DNA from: Planctomycetota bacterium
Lineage (GTDB): Bacteria > Planctomycetota > UBA1135 > GCA-002686595
Direction: 5' to 3'
Length of the DNA: 60,473 bases
Assembly (NCBI GenBank): GCA_009691855.1
Contig: SIAI01000024.1
Coordinates: 1 to 60,473 of the forward strand
A program made the translations under genes and the position numbers. Shown here one piece after another: positions 1 through 7,828 of this stretch (within the stretch, counting starts at the first letter, position 1; each line of letters begins with the position of its first letter). The notes beneath the pieces are model-generated. The model saw nothing but the letters and a program-made list of their open reading frames with translations, did not search any database and was not told the origin of the DNA.

Positions 1-378
1 CCCGAGCTCTACTACACCACGCTCACCCTGCAGGGCCGCACCCTGGCCGACAACCGCCCGATCACGGTCGACGTGACCTTCCGCGGCGGCTTCGTCAGCC
101 CCACCGAAGGCGTGTTCAACTCCGAGGCTCCGGCCGCGGACGACGTGCAGATCGGCAAGCGCGTGGTGGCCTTCTACCGCTGGAGCGACGACCTTGGCGG
201 CGGTGTCGCGGCCAATGCCCTGGTCGCGGCCCACGGCGGCATCTATCGCACGGTCGAGGGCCCCAACGGACCCGCCGTGCTCGGCCGCGGGACCGGCTAC
301 GCCGTGAGCGCCAACGTGCGCCTCGAGCAGCTCGCCTCCGCGGTGCACCTCCTGGCCTCCAGCAAGCCCAAGCGCTAG
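1..378 (+). CDS. C-terminal part of an unknown protein (5' end outside window)
   Basis: The reading frame is open from base 1 to a TAG at 376-378, so the gene begins upstream of the window and about 125 residues are visible. The GTG at 73 lies inside this frame and is probably not the start. The visible part reads as short beta-strand segments with Gly turns, followed by a helix and a basic tail (SSKPKR). I do not recognise a family. The metalloprotease gene starts 21 bases downstream on the same strand, so the two are probably co-transcribed. Confidence 0.6.
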   Translation, partial: PELYYTTLTLQGRTLADNRPITVDVTFRGGFVSPTEGVFNSEAPAADDVQIGKRVVAFYRWSDDLGGGVAANALVAAHGGIYRTVEGPNGPAVLGRGTGYAVSANVRLEQLASAVHLLASSKPKR

Positions 379-399
379 GCGCCGAGAGGAACTGCCCCA

Positions 400-2004
400 A
401 TGAACACCAGACTCTTCATCCTCCCCGCCCTGGCCCTCGGCGGCGCCGCACTCGTGCTCGCGCCCGCCCGACCCAGCTCTGCCTTCTCCAAGATCGGCGG
501 GCTCCTCGACGAGACCCAGCGCGACGTGCGCGTCTTCAACAACCTGCTCGACGCCACGGCCAACGACAACGTCGTCTCTCCGTCCCAGTTCCCCGGCTGG
601 GATGGGGCGGAACTCGCGTTCTGGAAGGGCGCCATCGAGTGGAGCAGCCGGCTGCACGGCGACGGGACGGGTGATCCGCAGAGTGGCAACACCCTCGGCA
701 CCGGCCTGGCGAACTTCGACCCGATGTTCGCCGGTCATTCGGCCGGTGTCGGCGGTACGAACGACAACATCGTCTCCGGCATCACCACCTGCGGAGGCGG
801 CGGCACCCTGGCCTTCACCGAGACGCCCATCTCCAACGGCTGGCGCATCCGCTTCTGCGACGAGTGGAACTGGGACGACGGGCCCGGCACCATCGGCGGG
901 CGCTTCGACCTCCAGGGCGTGATGTGCCACGAGTACGGGCACGCCCTCGGCCTCGGGCACTCGGCGGTCGCCCAGGCCACGATGGCCCCGGCCGTCAGCG
1001 CGGGCTCGACGGCCATCCGCTCGATCGCCGGGGACGACGTGCTCGGCATCCAGTGCATCTATGGCCTCGCCTCCGCCACCAAGCCGACGATCGTGGCCAC
1101 GGTGGCCAACGCCGGCACGCTGACGATCTACGGCACGAACTTCGGAGCGACCGGCAACGAGGTGTGGTTCACCAACGCCACCACGACCACCACCGGCATC
1201 GATCCGATCGTGCGCGTGACGGGCGTGAGCTCGAACGGCACGGTGGTCAGCGTGACGATCCCCGGCAACGCCAGCCCCGGCGACGTGATCGTGAACAAGA
1301 GCGGGGCCGGCGGCGCTACCCTCTCGAACGCCTTCCCCACCGACCTGGTCGGCACCTTCGGCATCCCGCCGGTGGCGCACCCCAACCTCACCAACGTGAC
1401 GCCGTCGACGATCGACGCGCTCATCCCGGGCACGGCCCAGACGATCACGCTCAGCGGCACGGACCTCGACTTGACCACCTCGGTGACGCTCGACGCCGTG
1501 GCGATCGACGCCGCGCGCTGGACGATCGTGGACCCGAGCACGATCACGCTCGACATGCCCCAGGCCGCGACGATCGGCGCCCACAACATGGGCGTGTCCG
1601 ACGGCGTTCTCGACCAGCTCGGGATCACGATCATGCCTCCGGCGACGCCCAAGTTCGAGCTCGGCAACGGTGACTCGCTCAACGTGGTCGACCGCGACAA
1701 CGGCCTCACGCTGATCCTCAGCGGCTTTGTCGGGACCACGCACAGGCTGTTCGCCTCGAGCTCCAACCTGCCGAGCGTCAACGCTTTCGTGAGCTTCAAC
1801 ATCGGCAACAACTTCACCGACCTGGCCGACGGCGGGAGCTTTGTCATCCCGGCCTCGGGCTGGCTGCAGATCACCGTGCCCACGGGGGCCCTCGTCGATC
1901 CGGGTCCCGGTCCGGGCTTCACGTTCCACGCCCAGACGTTCGAACAGTTCTTCCCCGCGCCCTTCGACATGAGCAACTCTCAGTCGATGGTCCTGGTCCA
2001 GTAG
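400..2004 (+). CDS. Secreted matrixin-like zinc metalloprotease with IPT/TIG-like domains
   Basis: A 534-residue protein with an N-terminal signal peptide (about residues 1-28, cleaved near SSA). The catalytic zinc motif HEYGHALGLGH is at residues 177-187, with a Met-turn-like ATMAP shortly after. This matches the metzincin HExxHxxGxxH motif of matrixins (M10). From about residue 225 there are one or two Ig-like IPT/TIG-type domains (pattern TIYGTNFG, then ITLSGTDL), followed by a C-terminal beta-domain of unknown type. A GAGAGGA ribosome-binding site precedes the ATG. It is probably an exported peptidase acting on extracellular proteins. The catalytic motif is seen directly; the substrate is unknown. 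Confidence 0.85.
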   Translation: MNTRLFILPALALGGAALVLAPARPSSAFSKIGGLLDETQRDVRVFNNLLDATANDNVVSPSQFPGWDGAELAFWKGAIEWSSRLHGDGTGDPQSGNTLGTGLANFDPMFAGHSAGVGGTNDNIVSGITTCGGGGTLAFTETPISNGWRIRFCDEWNWDDGPGTIGGRFDLQGVMCHEYGHALGLGHSAVAQATMAPAVSAGSTAIRSIAGDDVLGIQCIYGLASATKPTIVATVANAGTLTIYGTNFGATGNEVWFTNATTTTTGIDPIVRVTGVSSNGTVVSVTIPGNASPGDVIVNKSGAGGATLSNAFPTDLVGTFGIPPVAHPNLTNVTPSTIDALIPGTAQTITLSGTDLDLTTSVTLDAVAIDAARWTIVDPSTITLDMPQAATIGAHNMGVSDGVLDQLGITIMPPATPKFELGNGDSLNVVDRDNGLTLILSGFVGTTHRLFASSSNLPSVNAFVSFNIGNNFTDLADGGSFVIPASGWLQITVPTGALVDPGPGPGFTFHAQTFEQFFPAPFDMSNSQSMVLVQ

Positions 2005-2034
2005 CTCGGTCCAGAGTTCGGTTCGCCTCACTGC

Positions 2035-2075
2035 GCGGGCCGGTGCTCCCAACGAGCACCGGCCCGCGTCCTTTC
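2035..2075 (+). terminator. Intrinsic terminator after the metalloprotease gene
   Basis: A perfect 14-bp stem (2035-2048 pairs with 2054-2067) with loop CCAAC is followed by GTCCTTTC. It lies 30 bases after the metalloprotease stop. Confidence 0.75.
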
Positions 2076-2134
2076 CCGGGCTCGGAGCAGTGCGGGCGTG
2101 ACCGGCGGCTGGGTGGCGCGCTACTGTCCCGCCC

Positions 2135-4867
2135 ATGCAGGTCGCCCCCGAGTCCCCGACCGGCGCGCACTCGTCGCCGAAGCGTGACGCGCTGGCGTTG
2201 CTGGCGATCCTGCTGGCCACCGCGGCCGTCTACTGGCGCGGCCTCGCGGGCGAGCTCGTCTACGACGATCGCCTGCTGATCGCGCGCAACCCGCTGATCG
2301 CGGACCTCGCCAACCTGCCGCGCCTGTTCACCAGCGGCTACTGGGACTTCCTGGAGCTCAAGGAGGCGCAGTACATCGGCTACTGGCGCCCGCTGACGGC
2401 CATCGTGCAGGCCCTGATCTGGCCCATCGCCGGAATCCGGCCGCTGCCGTACCACGTGGCCTGCCTGGCGATCCACCTGGGCGCGGTGGCGGCCGCCTAC
2501 GGCATCGCGCGGCGCCTGAGCGGGAATGCGTGGTTGGCGGGCGCGACCGCGCTCCTGTTCGCGCTGCACCCGGCGCACGTCGAGAGTGTGGCCTGGATCT
2601 CGGCGCTCAACGATCCCCTGTTCGGCTGTCTGGCGCTGCTCTCGATCGAGCGTTTTCTCGCCTGGCGCGCGCGCGGCTCGCGCGGCATCCCGCTGCTGGC
2701 GCTGCTGTGCTTCTCGCTGGCGCTGCTGGCCAAGGAACTGGCCGCGGCGCTCGTGCCGCTGCTGGTGCTGCTCGACCTCCTGCGTCCACGCGGCGCGGAC
2801 GAGCCCGAGGCGCACTTCGTCGCCCCATCCGGCTGGCCACGGCGCCTGGGCGCCGGGTTCGAGATGCTGCGCGTCCCGCCCGCGCCGCTGCGCGCCTATG
2901 CGCCCTTCGGGTGTGCCTTCGCGCTGTACATGCTGGCGCGGATGCTCGTGTTCCACAGCCCGTGGGCCGGCTTCGAGCGCGTCACCACCGACTTCATGGT
3001 CGGCGCGCTACGCCTGGTGCAGCTGCGCGTCGAGCTCTTCGGCGGCGCGCTGGAGATCCTCACCGTGCCGCTCGAGCTCAACGTCTTCCGCCCCTTCCGG
3101 CCGTATCTCGCGCCGTTCGATCCGGCGCTGGTGCGCGCGGCGCTGTTCGCGGGCGTCTACACGGCGTTGCTCGTGGCGAGCTTCCTGCGCGCGAGCCGCC
3201 TGGCGCTGGCGGCGCTGCTGATCGTGCCCGCGGGCTTGCTGCCGGCGCTGATCAAGGTGCAGTCGCTGGGCGTGTTCCCGCTCTCCGACCGCTTCTTGTA
3301 CCTGCCGGTGTTCGGCTTCGCGCTGGGCGTGGCGCTGCTCCTCCGGCACGCGTGCTCGCGCCGCACGGCCACGGCGCTGCTCTTGGTCGTGGGCGGGCTG
3401 TATGCGGCGCGCAGCGCGACGCGCAGCGGCGTGTGGCACGACGAGGAGACGCTCTTCGCCACCTCCGCCGCGCAGTCGCCGCGCTCGGTGTACGTGCAGT
3501 GGGGCCTGGGGCGCGCGCTGCTCGAGCGCCTGAACGAGACGCGCGAGCCGCGCTACCTCAGCGAGGCCCAGGCGGTGTTCGAGCGCGCCGGCAAGCTGCT
3601 CGAGGAAGCCAAGCAGGAGCCCACCGACCTGATGGTGAGCTCGCGCGACTACCTGCAGGTGAACCTGGGCCTGGCCTGGTGCGCGATCTACGCCGAGGAC
3701 CTGTCGGCGGCCACGGTCATGCTCGAGGACCTGGCCCAGCGCATCGAGGAGATCCAGACCCAGGAGCAGAAGGCGCGCGCGGCCGGCGTGCGCGTGCGCG
3801 AGCAGTTCCTCGACCTCGACCGCGTGTACACCGCACTGGGCGTGGCGCAGTACAAGGACGGAGCCTTCGACAAGGCCGAGCGCTCCTTCCAGCGCGCGCT
3901 CGAGCTGCAACCCTCGGCGCCCGAGACGCACGCCAACTTCGGGCGCATGTACGCGGCCCAGGAGCGCTGGGCCGAGGCCGCGCGCGAGTTCGAGGCCAGC
4001 GCGCGCCTGCGCCCCGGCGCGCCCGAGGACCGTCTGCTGCTGGCGCAGGCCTGGGAGACGCTGGGCAAGAGCGCCGAGGCCGAGGCGCTGGCGACCGAGC
4101 TCGTGCCCGAGCTGCCACGGCGCGCGGAACCGTTGATCGTGCTGGCGACCGGCGCGCTGCGGCGCGGCGACTCGGGCGCGGCGCTGTCGTTCCTCGAGCG
4201 CGCGCTGCTGCTCGAGCCGCGCAACGGCCACGCCTGGTACCAGAAGGCGCGCGCGTTTCTGCTGCGCAACGAGCCGCAGAACGCCTTGACGGCCTTCCGC
4301 AACGCGGTCGAGCTCGAACCGCGGAGCTTCGAGGCGCACTACGACTGCGCCGCCTTCCTGCTGGCCCAGGGCCTGATCGCCGAGGCGCGGCCCTACCTCA
4401 TCCGCGCCTACGAGCTCGCCACGCACGACTACCGCGAGCCCCTGCGCCGGAACCTTGCGCAGCTCGAGTTCGCGGACCCGCGCGAGCTGCTCCTTCTGTG
4501 CGAGACCGACACGAAGCGCGACGAGCTGGCGCCGGCCCTGGGTTGGCTCGAGCGCGCGCTCGCGCTGTCCCCGAACGACGAGCAGTTGCTGGCCAGGAAG
4601 GCGCGCCTGCTGCGGCGCCTGGGCCGCGACGAGGACGCCCTGAGCACGCTGCGCGGCTGCGCCGAGCGCGCGCCGAAGGACTACGAGCTGTGGTCGGAGC
4701 TCGGCTCGTACCTGCATTCGCTCGGACGTCTGCAGGAAGCGCGTCCGGCCCTGCAGCACGCGCTGGAGCTCGAGCCGCCGGCCAGCTGGCCGACGGAGAT
4801 GCGCGAGCGCTCGCTGCAAAAGTTGCGCGAGACGTTGGACGCGCCGGACTCGCCGACTGGCAAGTAG
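2135..4867 (+). CDS. TMTC-like membrane glycosyltransferase-type protein with TPR tail
   Basis: A 910-residue protein. The first about 440 residues form roughly ten membrane segments and carry signatures of the TMTC/PMT-like GT-C fold: an early YDDRLLIARNP, then YWRPL, then HPAHVESVAWISALND. In TMTC proteins the acidic residues of the first luminal loop belong to the dolichol-sugar transferase site. From about residue 440 to the end are TPR repeats, for example a run near residues 570-620 with the YxxLGVAQYKDGAFDKAE pattern. Such proteins are common in planctomycetes and are suspected O-mannosyltransferases, but bacterial members are uncharacterised. No clear ribosome-binding site precedes the ATG; the chosen start gives a short cytoplasmic N-terminus before the first membrane helix. 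Confidence 0.8.
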   Translation: MQVAPESPTGAHSSPKRDALALLAILLATAAVYWRGLAGELVYDDRLLIARNPLIADLANLPRLFTSGYWDFLELKEAQYIGYWRPLTAIVQALIWPIAGIRPLPYHVACLAIHLGAVAAAYGIARRLSGNAWLAGATALLFALHPAHVESVAWISALNDPLFGCLALLSIERFLAWRARGSRGIPLLALLCFSLALLAKELAAALVPLLVLLDLLRPRGADEPEAHFVAPSGWPRRLGAGFEMLRVPPAPLRAYAPFGCAFALYMLARMLVFHSPWAGFERVTTDFMVGALRLVQLRVELFGGALEILTVPLELNVFRPFRPYLAPFDPALVRAALFAGVYTALLVASFLRASRLALAALLIVPAGLLPALIKVQSLGVFPLSDRFLYLPVFGFALGVALLLRHACSRRTATALLLVVGGLYAARSATRSGVWHDEETLFATSAAQSPRSVYVQWGLGRALLERLNETREPRYLSEAQAVFERAGKLLEEAKQEPTDLMVSSRDYLQVNLGLAWCAIYAEDLSAATVMLEDLAQRIEEIQTQEQKARAAGVRVREQFLDLDRVYTALGVAQYKDGAFDKAERSFQRALELQPSAPETHANFGRMYAAQERWAEAAREFEASARLRPGAPEDRLLLAQAWETLGKSAEAEALATELVPELPRRAEPLIVLATGALRRGDSGAALSFLERALLLEPRNGHAWYQKARAFLLRNEPQNALTAFRNAVELEPRSFEAHYDCAAFLLAQGLIAEARPYLIRAYELATHDYREPLRRNLAQLEFADPRELLLLCETDTKRDELAPALGWLERALALSPNDEQLLARKARLLRRLGRDEDALSTLRGCAERAPKDYELWSELGSYLHSLGRLQEARPALQHALELEPPASWPTEMRERSLQKLRETLDAPDSPTGK

Positions 4868-4964
4868 GAAGGCGCTCACGCCCGAGGGCGCTTGGAGGGC
4901 GCGGGCGCTTGGATCGCTTGCCCGACAGCCCCCGACGCGTCAGACGCGCGCTACGATCAGAACA

Positions 4965-5675
4965 GTGCGGCTCTTCTTGCTCCTGCTCCCGATGCCGATG
5001 GCGTGCTCGATGCCGGCGAGGGCGGTTGCTCCGGCAAGACAAGGAATGGAGGTCTCGGATCCGCTTCGTCCGAGCGATCCGCACGGTGCCTACGAGGCTC
5101 TCCGGAGGTTGTTCGAGGCAACTGGGCGAGCTGGTCTGGCCACCCTCGAGCATCACCCCGACCCCACGGTCGCTCTGCACGCATCGTGGGAATGCGGCAA
5201 GGGTGACCTTGAGGGCACAGCGGAGTTCATCACGGCATTCGAGGATGAGCTGAGGATTGTCCCGCCCGCTTGATGGCAGGAGGCTCTGAAACGCGTCGTC
5301 GTCTACCCGACGTGCCACTACATCCCTGGAGTCGACAACTCGAGGCTGAAGGCGAGCTCGTGCATCTCCCACGGCAAGTTCGACATCGTGGCCGATCCGG
5401 GCCTCGCCGGCTTCCCTTACGACATCCAGATGAAGGAGCACGATACGGGGAGCATCGTCTGGAAGGCCGCCGTCTGGGCGGTCGGGCGCACGGCACTGAC
5501 TGGAATCGGGGTCCACCAGATCGAGCTGGTCGTCTCCGCTGAACGGCTGTTCGTGTTCGGCATCGAAAGTAATGGCGCATACGCGGAGGCCTTCGCGGTG
5601 GACGACGGCAGACCCTTGCTCAGGTTCTGCACCTGCTACTGGTTCAACTTCTCGGAGACATGGAGTCTCCGTTGA
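4965..5675 (+). pseudogene. Unknown protein interrupted by one in-frame TGA
   Basis: Two open stretches (4965-5273 and 5274-5675) lie in the same frame and are separated only by TGA at 5271-5273. Read through, they give about 236 residues with a signal-peptide-like start (MRLFLLLLPMPMACSMPA) and even composition across the junction: ELRIVPPA, stop, WQEALKRVVVYP. The stop is followed by TGG and could be a mutated Trp codon (TGG to TGA). The second half has its own ATG at 5388 but no evident ribosome-binding site. I do not recognise the family. GC and codon use are less extreme than in neighbouring genes, which may mean recent acquisition. Programmed readthrough is possible, but a nonsense mutation is simpler. 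Confidence 0.55.
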
Positions 5676-5709
5676 TTCTCGAGCTGCGGCACGGACGCGC
5701 CGTGCTTCT

Positions 5710-5731
5710 GGGCGCGAGAGGACTCGCGCCC
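5710..5731 (+). terminator. Hairpin after the interrupted gene
   Basis: A perfect 9-bp stem GGGCGCGAG/CTCGCGCCC with an AGGA loop lies 34 bases after the stop. It has no U-tract. The same stem type recurs at other gene ends in this window, so it probably acts as a terminator or 3'-end stabiliser. Confidence 0.45.
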
Positions 5732-5789
5732 CTGAGCTACTGCCTGAGCAAGTCTGCGCGCGGCGCGAGGATTCCGGGGCAGAGGAAAA

Positions 5790-5942
5790 CCCACCGCGGA
5801 GACGCGGAGGGCGCGGAGGAGCGCAGAGAGGAGAGAACGGCCTCCGGTTCTTCAGCCTCCCGAAGCCTTCGATCCCGGAGGTCTTCCCCTGCTTCTCTCC
5901 GCGCGTCTCCGCGTCCTCCGAGTCTCCGCGGTGCGCATGGGT
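5790..5942. repeat. Large imperfect palindrome of the CGCGGAGACGCGGAG type
   Basis: The left arm (5790-5833) contains ACCGCGGAGACGCGGAGG. The right arm (5895-5942) contains its near reverse complement, CCTCCGAGTCTCCGCGGT, bounded by CCCA and TGGG. The central 60 bases hold a second, weaker inverted repeat. The motif resembles dispersed palindromic repeats found in many copies in some high-GC genomes. Only this copy was seen here. It is non-coding and could be a REP/MITE-like mobile unit. Confidence 0.7.
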
Positions 5943-5984
5943 TGCGGGCATGGCCCGCGCTGAGGGTCGAGTGTGAAGAAAGTA

Positions 5985-6005
5985 GCCCGCGCCAGAGGCG
6001 CGGGC
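5985..6005 (-). terminator. Intrinsic terminator of pyrK
   Basis: A perfect 9-bp stem GCCCGCGCC/GGCGCGGGC with a 3-base loop. Read on the minus strand it lies 15 bases past the pyrK stop and is followed by TACTTTCTTC. Confidence 0.7.
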
Positions 6006-6020
6006 AGCCTCTTCACGCTC

Positions 6021-6959
6021 TCAGTTCCCCGCGCGACCGCGCTCGGGCTCGTGCGGCGCCTCGGGCACGCACGCCGCCGGAGCGTGGCGCGGCGAGCCGT
6101 GCTGCTCACCAGGCTGCTCGAGCGTGACCGCGCCCACCGCGAACACCGGGCCCTCCACGCAGCACTTCGCGTTGGGCCACGCGCCCATCGGCCCCTCGGG
6201 TCGCGTGGCGACCGGGCAGCCGTTGCAGATGCCGACGCCGCAGCCCATCAGGGTCTCGAGCGAGAGCCAGCACTCGAGCTTCTTCGCGCGCGCCAGGCGC
6301 TCGACCGCGACCAGCATCGGATGCGGCCCGCAGGCGAGCAGACGCACCTCGCGTGGCAGCTTGTTCGCGCTCCACAGCGTCTCGAGCAGGCCGAGCACGT
6401 TGCCCTTGAAGCCCTCCGAGCCGTCGTCGGTCGCGGTGTGCACCGGCACCCCCAGCGCACGGAAGCGCTCGAGGTCGTACAGCAGGCCGCGCCGCGCGGC
6501 ACCGTAGAGGTAGGCGAGCTCTTCGCGCCGGGCCGGACGCTTCCCGTCCATGCCCGCCAGCGCCTGCTGGATGCCGAGGTAGAACGGCGCCGAACCGACT
6601 CCCCCGCCGAGCATCACCCACGGCGCGCCGCCGCCCTCGAGCGCCGGCCAGCCGTTGCCCAGCGGCCCGATCAGGCGCAATTCGTCGCCGGGGCGCGACT
6701 CGGCGAGGGCGCGCGTGCCGCGGCCCATGACCTTGAGCAAGAACTCGAGCTCCGCGCCGCGCTGGCGGTAGAGCGAGAACGGTCGCGGGATCAGCGGCGA
6801 GAGCCGGTCTGTGCGGCGCAGCATGAAGAAGCGGCTGGCGCGCACCGTCGGGAGCTCCACCTCGGGCCGCACCGTGAGCACCACGCCGTCCTCGCCGCAG
6901 GGCTCGACGGACACGACCTCGGCCGTGAGCGAGCGGGCATCGGGCGGCGGAGCGGGCAT
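6021..6959 (-). CDS. pyrK: Dihydroorotate dehydrogenase electron-transfer subunit (PyrK-like)
   Basis: A 312-residue iron-sulfur flavoprotein of the ferredoxin-NADP reductase fold. An FAD-binding beta-barrel with RPFSLY at residues 59-64 is followed by an NAD-binding domain (MLGGGVGSAP at 117-125, ACGPHPML at 209-216). The C-terminal [2Fe-2S] loop has C240, C245, C248 and C266 or C267 in a CGVGICNGCPV context. This order is diagnostic of PyrK, which passes electrons between NAD(H) and the PyrD1B subunit of dihydroorotate dehydrogenase in pyrimidine synthesis. No pyrD is in the window. The C-terminus runs about 30 residues past the cluster. The ATG at 6959 is chosen because homology begins just after it; upstream in-frame sequence is Ala/Arg-rich and unlike the family. 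Confidence 0.85.
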   Translation of the reverse strand: MPAPPPDARSLTAEVVSVEPCGEDGVVLTVRPEVELPTVRASRFFMLRRTDRLSPLIPRPFSLYRQRGAELEFLLKVMGRGTRALAESRPGDELRLIGPLGNGWPALEGGGAPWVMLGGGVGSAPFYLGIQQALAGMDGKRPARREELAYLYGAARRGLLYDLERFRALGVPVHTATDDGSEGFKGNVLGLLETLWSANKLPREVRLLACGPHPMLVAVERLARAKKLECWLSLETLMGCGVGICNGCPVATRPEGPMGAWPNAKCCVEGPVFAVGAVTLEQPGEQHGSPRHAPAACVPEAPHEPERGRAGN

Positions 6960-7245
6960 GGGCGCGCGGGCGCGCAGCATAGCCGCGCGAGAACGTGTTC
7001 TCCAAGAGACGCAGCGGCCGGCCGCCGCGGATCGACACCAGATAGAGCTGTTGGAGGAACGGGCCGCCGCTGAAGAGCACGCGCGCGCCACCGGGCAGGA
7101 CTCAAAAAATTCGCGCCCACGACATCGAGGGGCGCGAGCCCGTCGAGCCGAACCGAGCTTTCGCGCACCCGGCGAAGGGTGACGATTTCGGTGCAGCTTC
7201 TCCCCGCGGAGGAGAACGGGCGCGAGAGCCCGTGCCCAGCGCGCC
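6960..7245. other. Intergenic stretch between lipoprotein gene and pyrK
   Basis: 286 bases with no gene I can support. A weak 6-bp hairpin (7216-7233, ACGGGC/GCCCGT) may end the lipoprotein transcript. A short minus-strand frame around 7080-6970 has a protein-like start (about 35 residues) but runs into the pyrK 5' region with no stop of its own. I regard it as chance or a remnant. Confidence 0.4.
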
Positions 7246-7755
7246 TCAGCGACGGATGGCCTGCACCACGTCCGCCGCGCGCTCGTTCGGCACCAGCAGG
7301 GTGAGGCTGTAGTGTTCGAGCTTCCACTCGCCCGCCAGCTTCTTCAGCGCGCCCGTGCCGCGGCACTCGCCGTACTTGTCGTTCCACAGCTTCTCGTCGA
7401 ACCAGGCCACCGCGCCCTCCACGAACACGTGGCGCTCGCGCGGCGTGTAGGTCCAGCCGGCGCCCTTGGCGAAGTACGGCTCACAGAAGGCGCGGAAGGC
7501 GGCGAGCGTCCAGCGCTCGCTCGCGTCGGTGCCCAGGAAGATCGCGTCCTCGGCCATGTGCCCGAAGTAGCGCGCGCCGTCGCCCACCGAGGCGGCCTGG
7601 TGCCAGTCGTTCAGCAGCAGCTCGATCGCCGCGCGTTCGACCTCGAGCTCCACGGCTGGCACCGGCTCGGGCGCGCTCGCAGCGCCGGCCGGCGCGTGGC
7701 AAGCCACCAAGAGGGCGGACGCGGCGAGGAACGGCAGCGTGAGGCGATGACGCAT
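7246..7755 (-). CDS. SnoaL/NTF2-like lipoprotein
   Basis: A 169-residue protein with a lipoprotein signal: hydrophobic LPFLAASALLVAC with the lipidated Cys at residue 19. After a Pro/Ala/Glu linker comes a domain of about 120 residues of the SnoaL/DUF4440 (NTF2 fold) type, recognised by the starting helix pair (LLNDWHQAASVGDGARYFGHMAEDAIFLGTDA, residues about 48-79) and closing strands around EWKLEHYSLTLLVPNE. Such domains form a cone-shaped pocket; the ligand is unknown. The downstream ATG (7755) is chosen because it gives the better signal peptide; another in-frame ATG is at 7779. It is divergent from the ABC-F gene, 73 bases away. Confidence 0.75.
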   Translation of the reverse strand: MRHRLTLPFLAASALLVACHAPAGAASAPEPVPAVELEVERAAIELLLNDWHQAASVGDGARYFGHMAEDAIFLGTDASERWTLAAFRAFCEPYFAKGAGWTYTPRERHVFVEGAVAWFDEKLWNDKYGECRGTGALKKLAGEWKLEHYSLTLLVPNERAADVVQAIRR

Positions 7756-7828
7756 GGGAAGCGAGTCACGGGAGCCCATACACGGACCAGGGGAGCCGCT
7801 ATCATGCCGCGCTCGAAGTCCTCCGACG

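Noticed and set aside
2530..5253. A second plus-strand frame of 907 residues within the TMTC-like gene
   Set aside because: Ala/Arg-only composition; the other frame has membrane helices and TPR repeats.
5274..5387. Selenocysteine insertion at the TGA of the interrupted gene
   Set aside because: No bacterial SECIS-like hairpin was recognised just after the TGA, and the context (A-stop-W) fits a mutated Trp codon better. Kept only as a test in the findings.
7754..7828. Upstream extension of the ABC-F protein
   Set aside because: The extra 25 residues overlap the divergent lipoprotein start and do not resemble the family, which begins at 7829.
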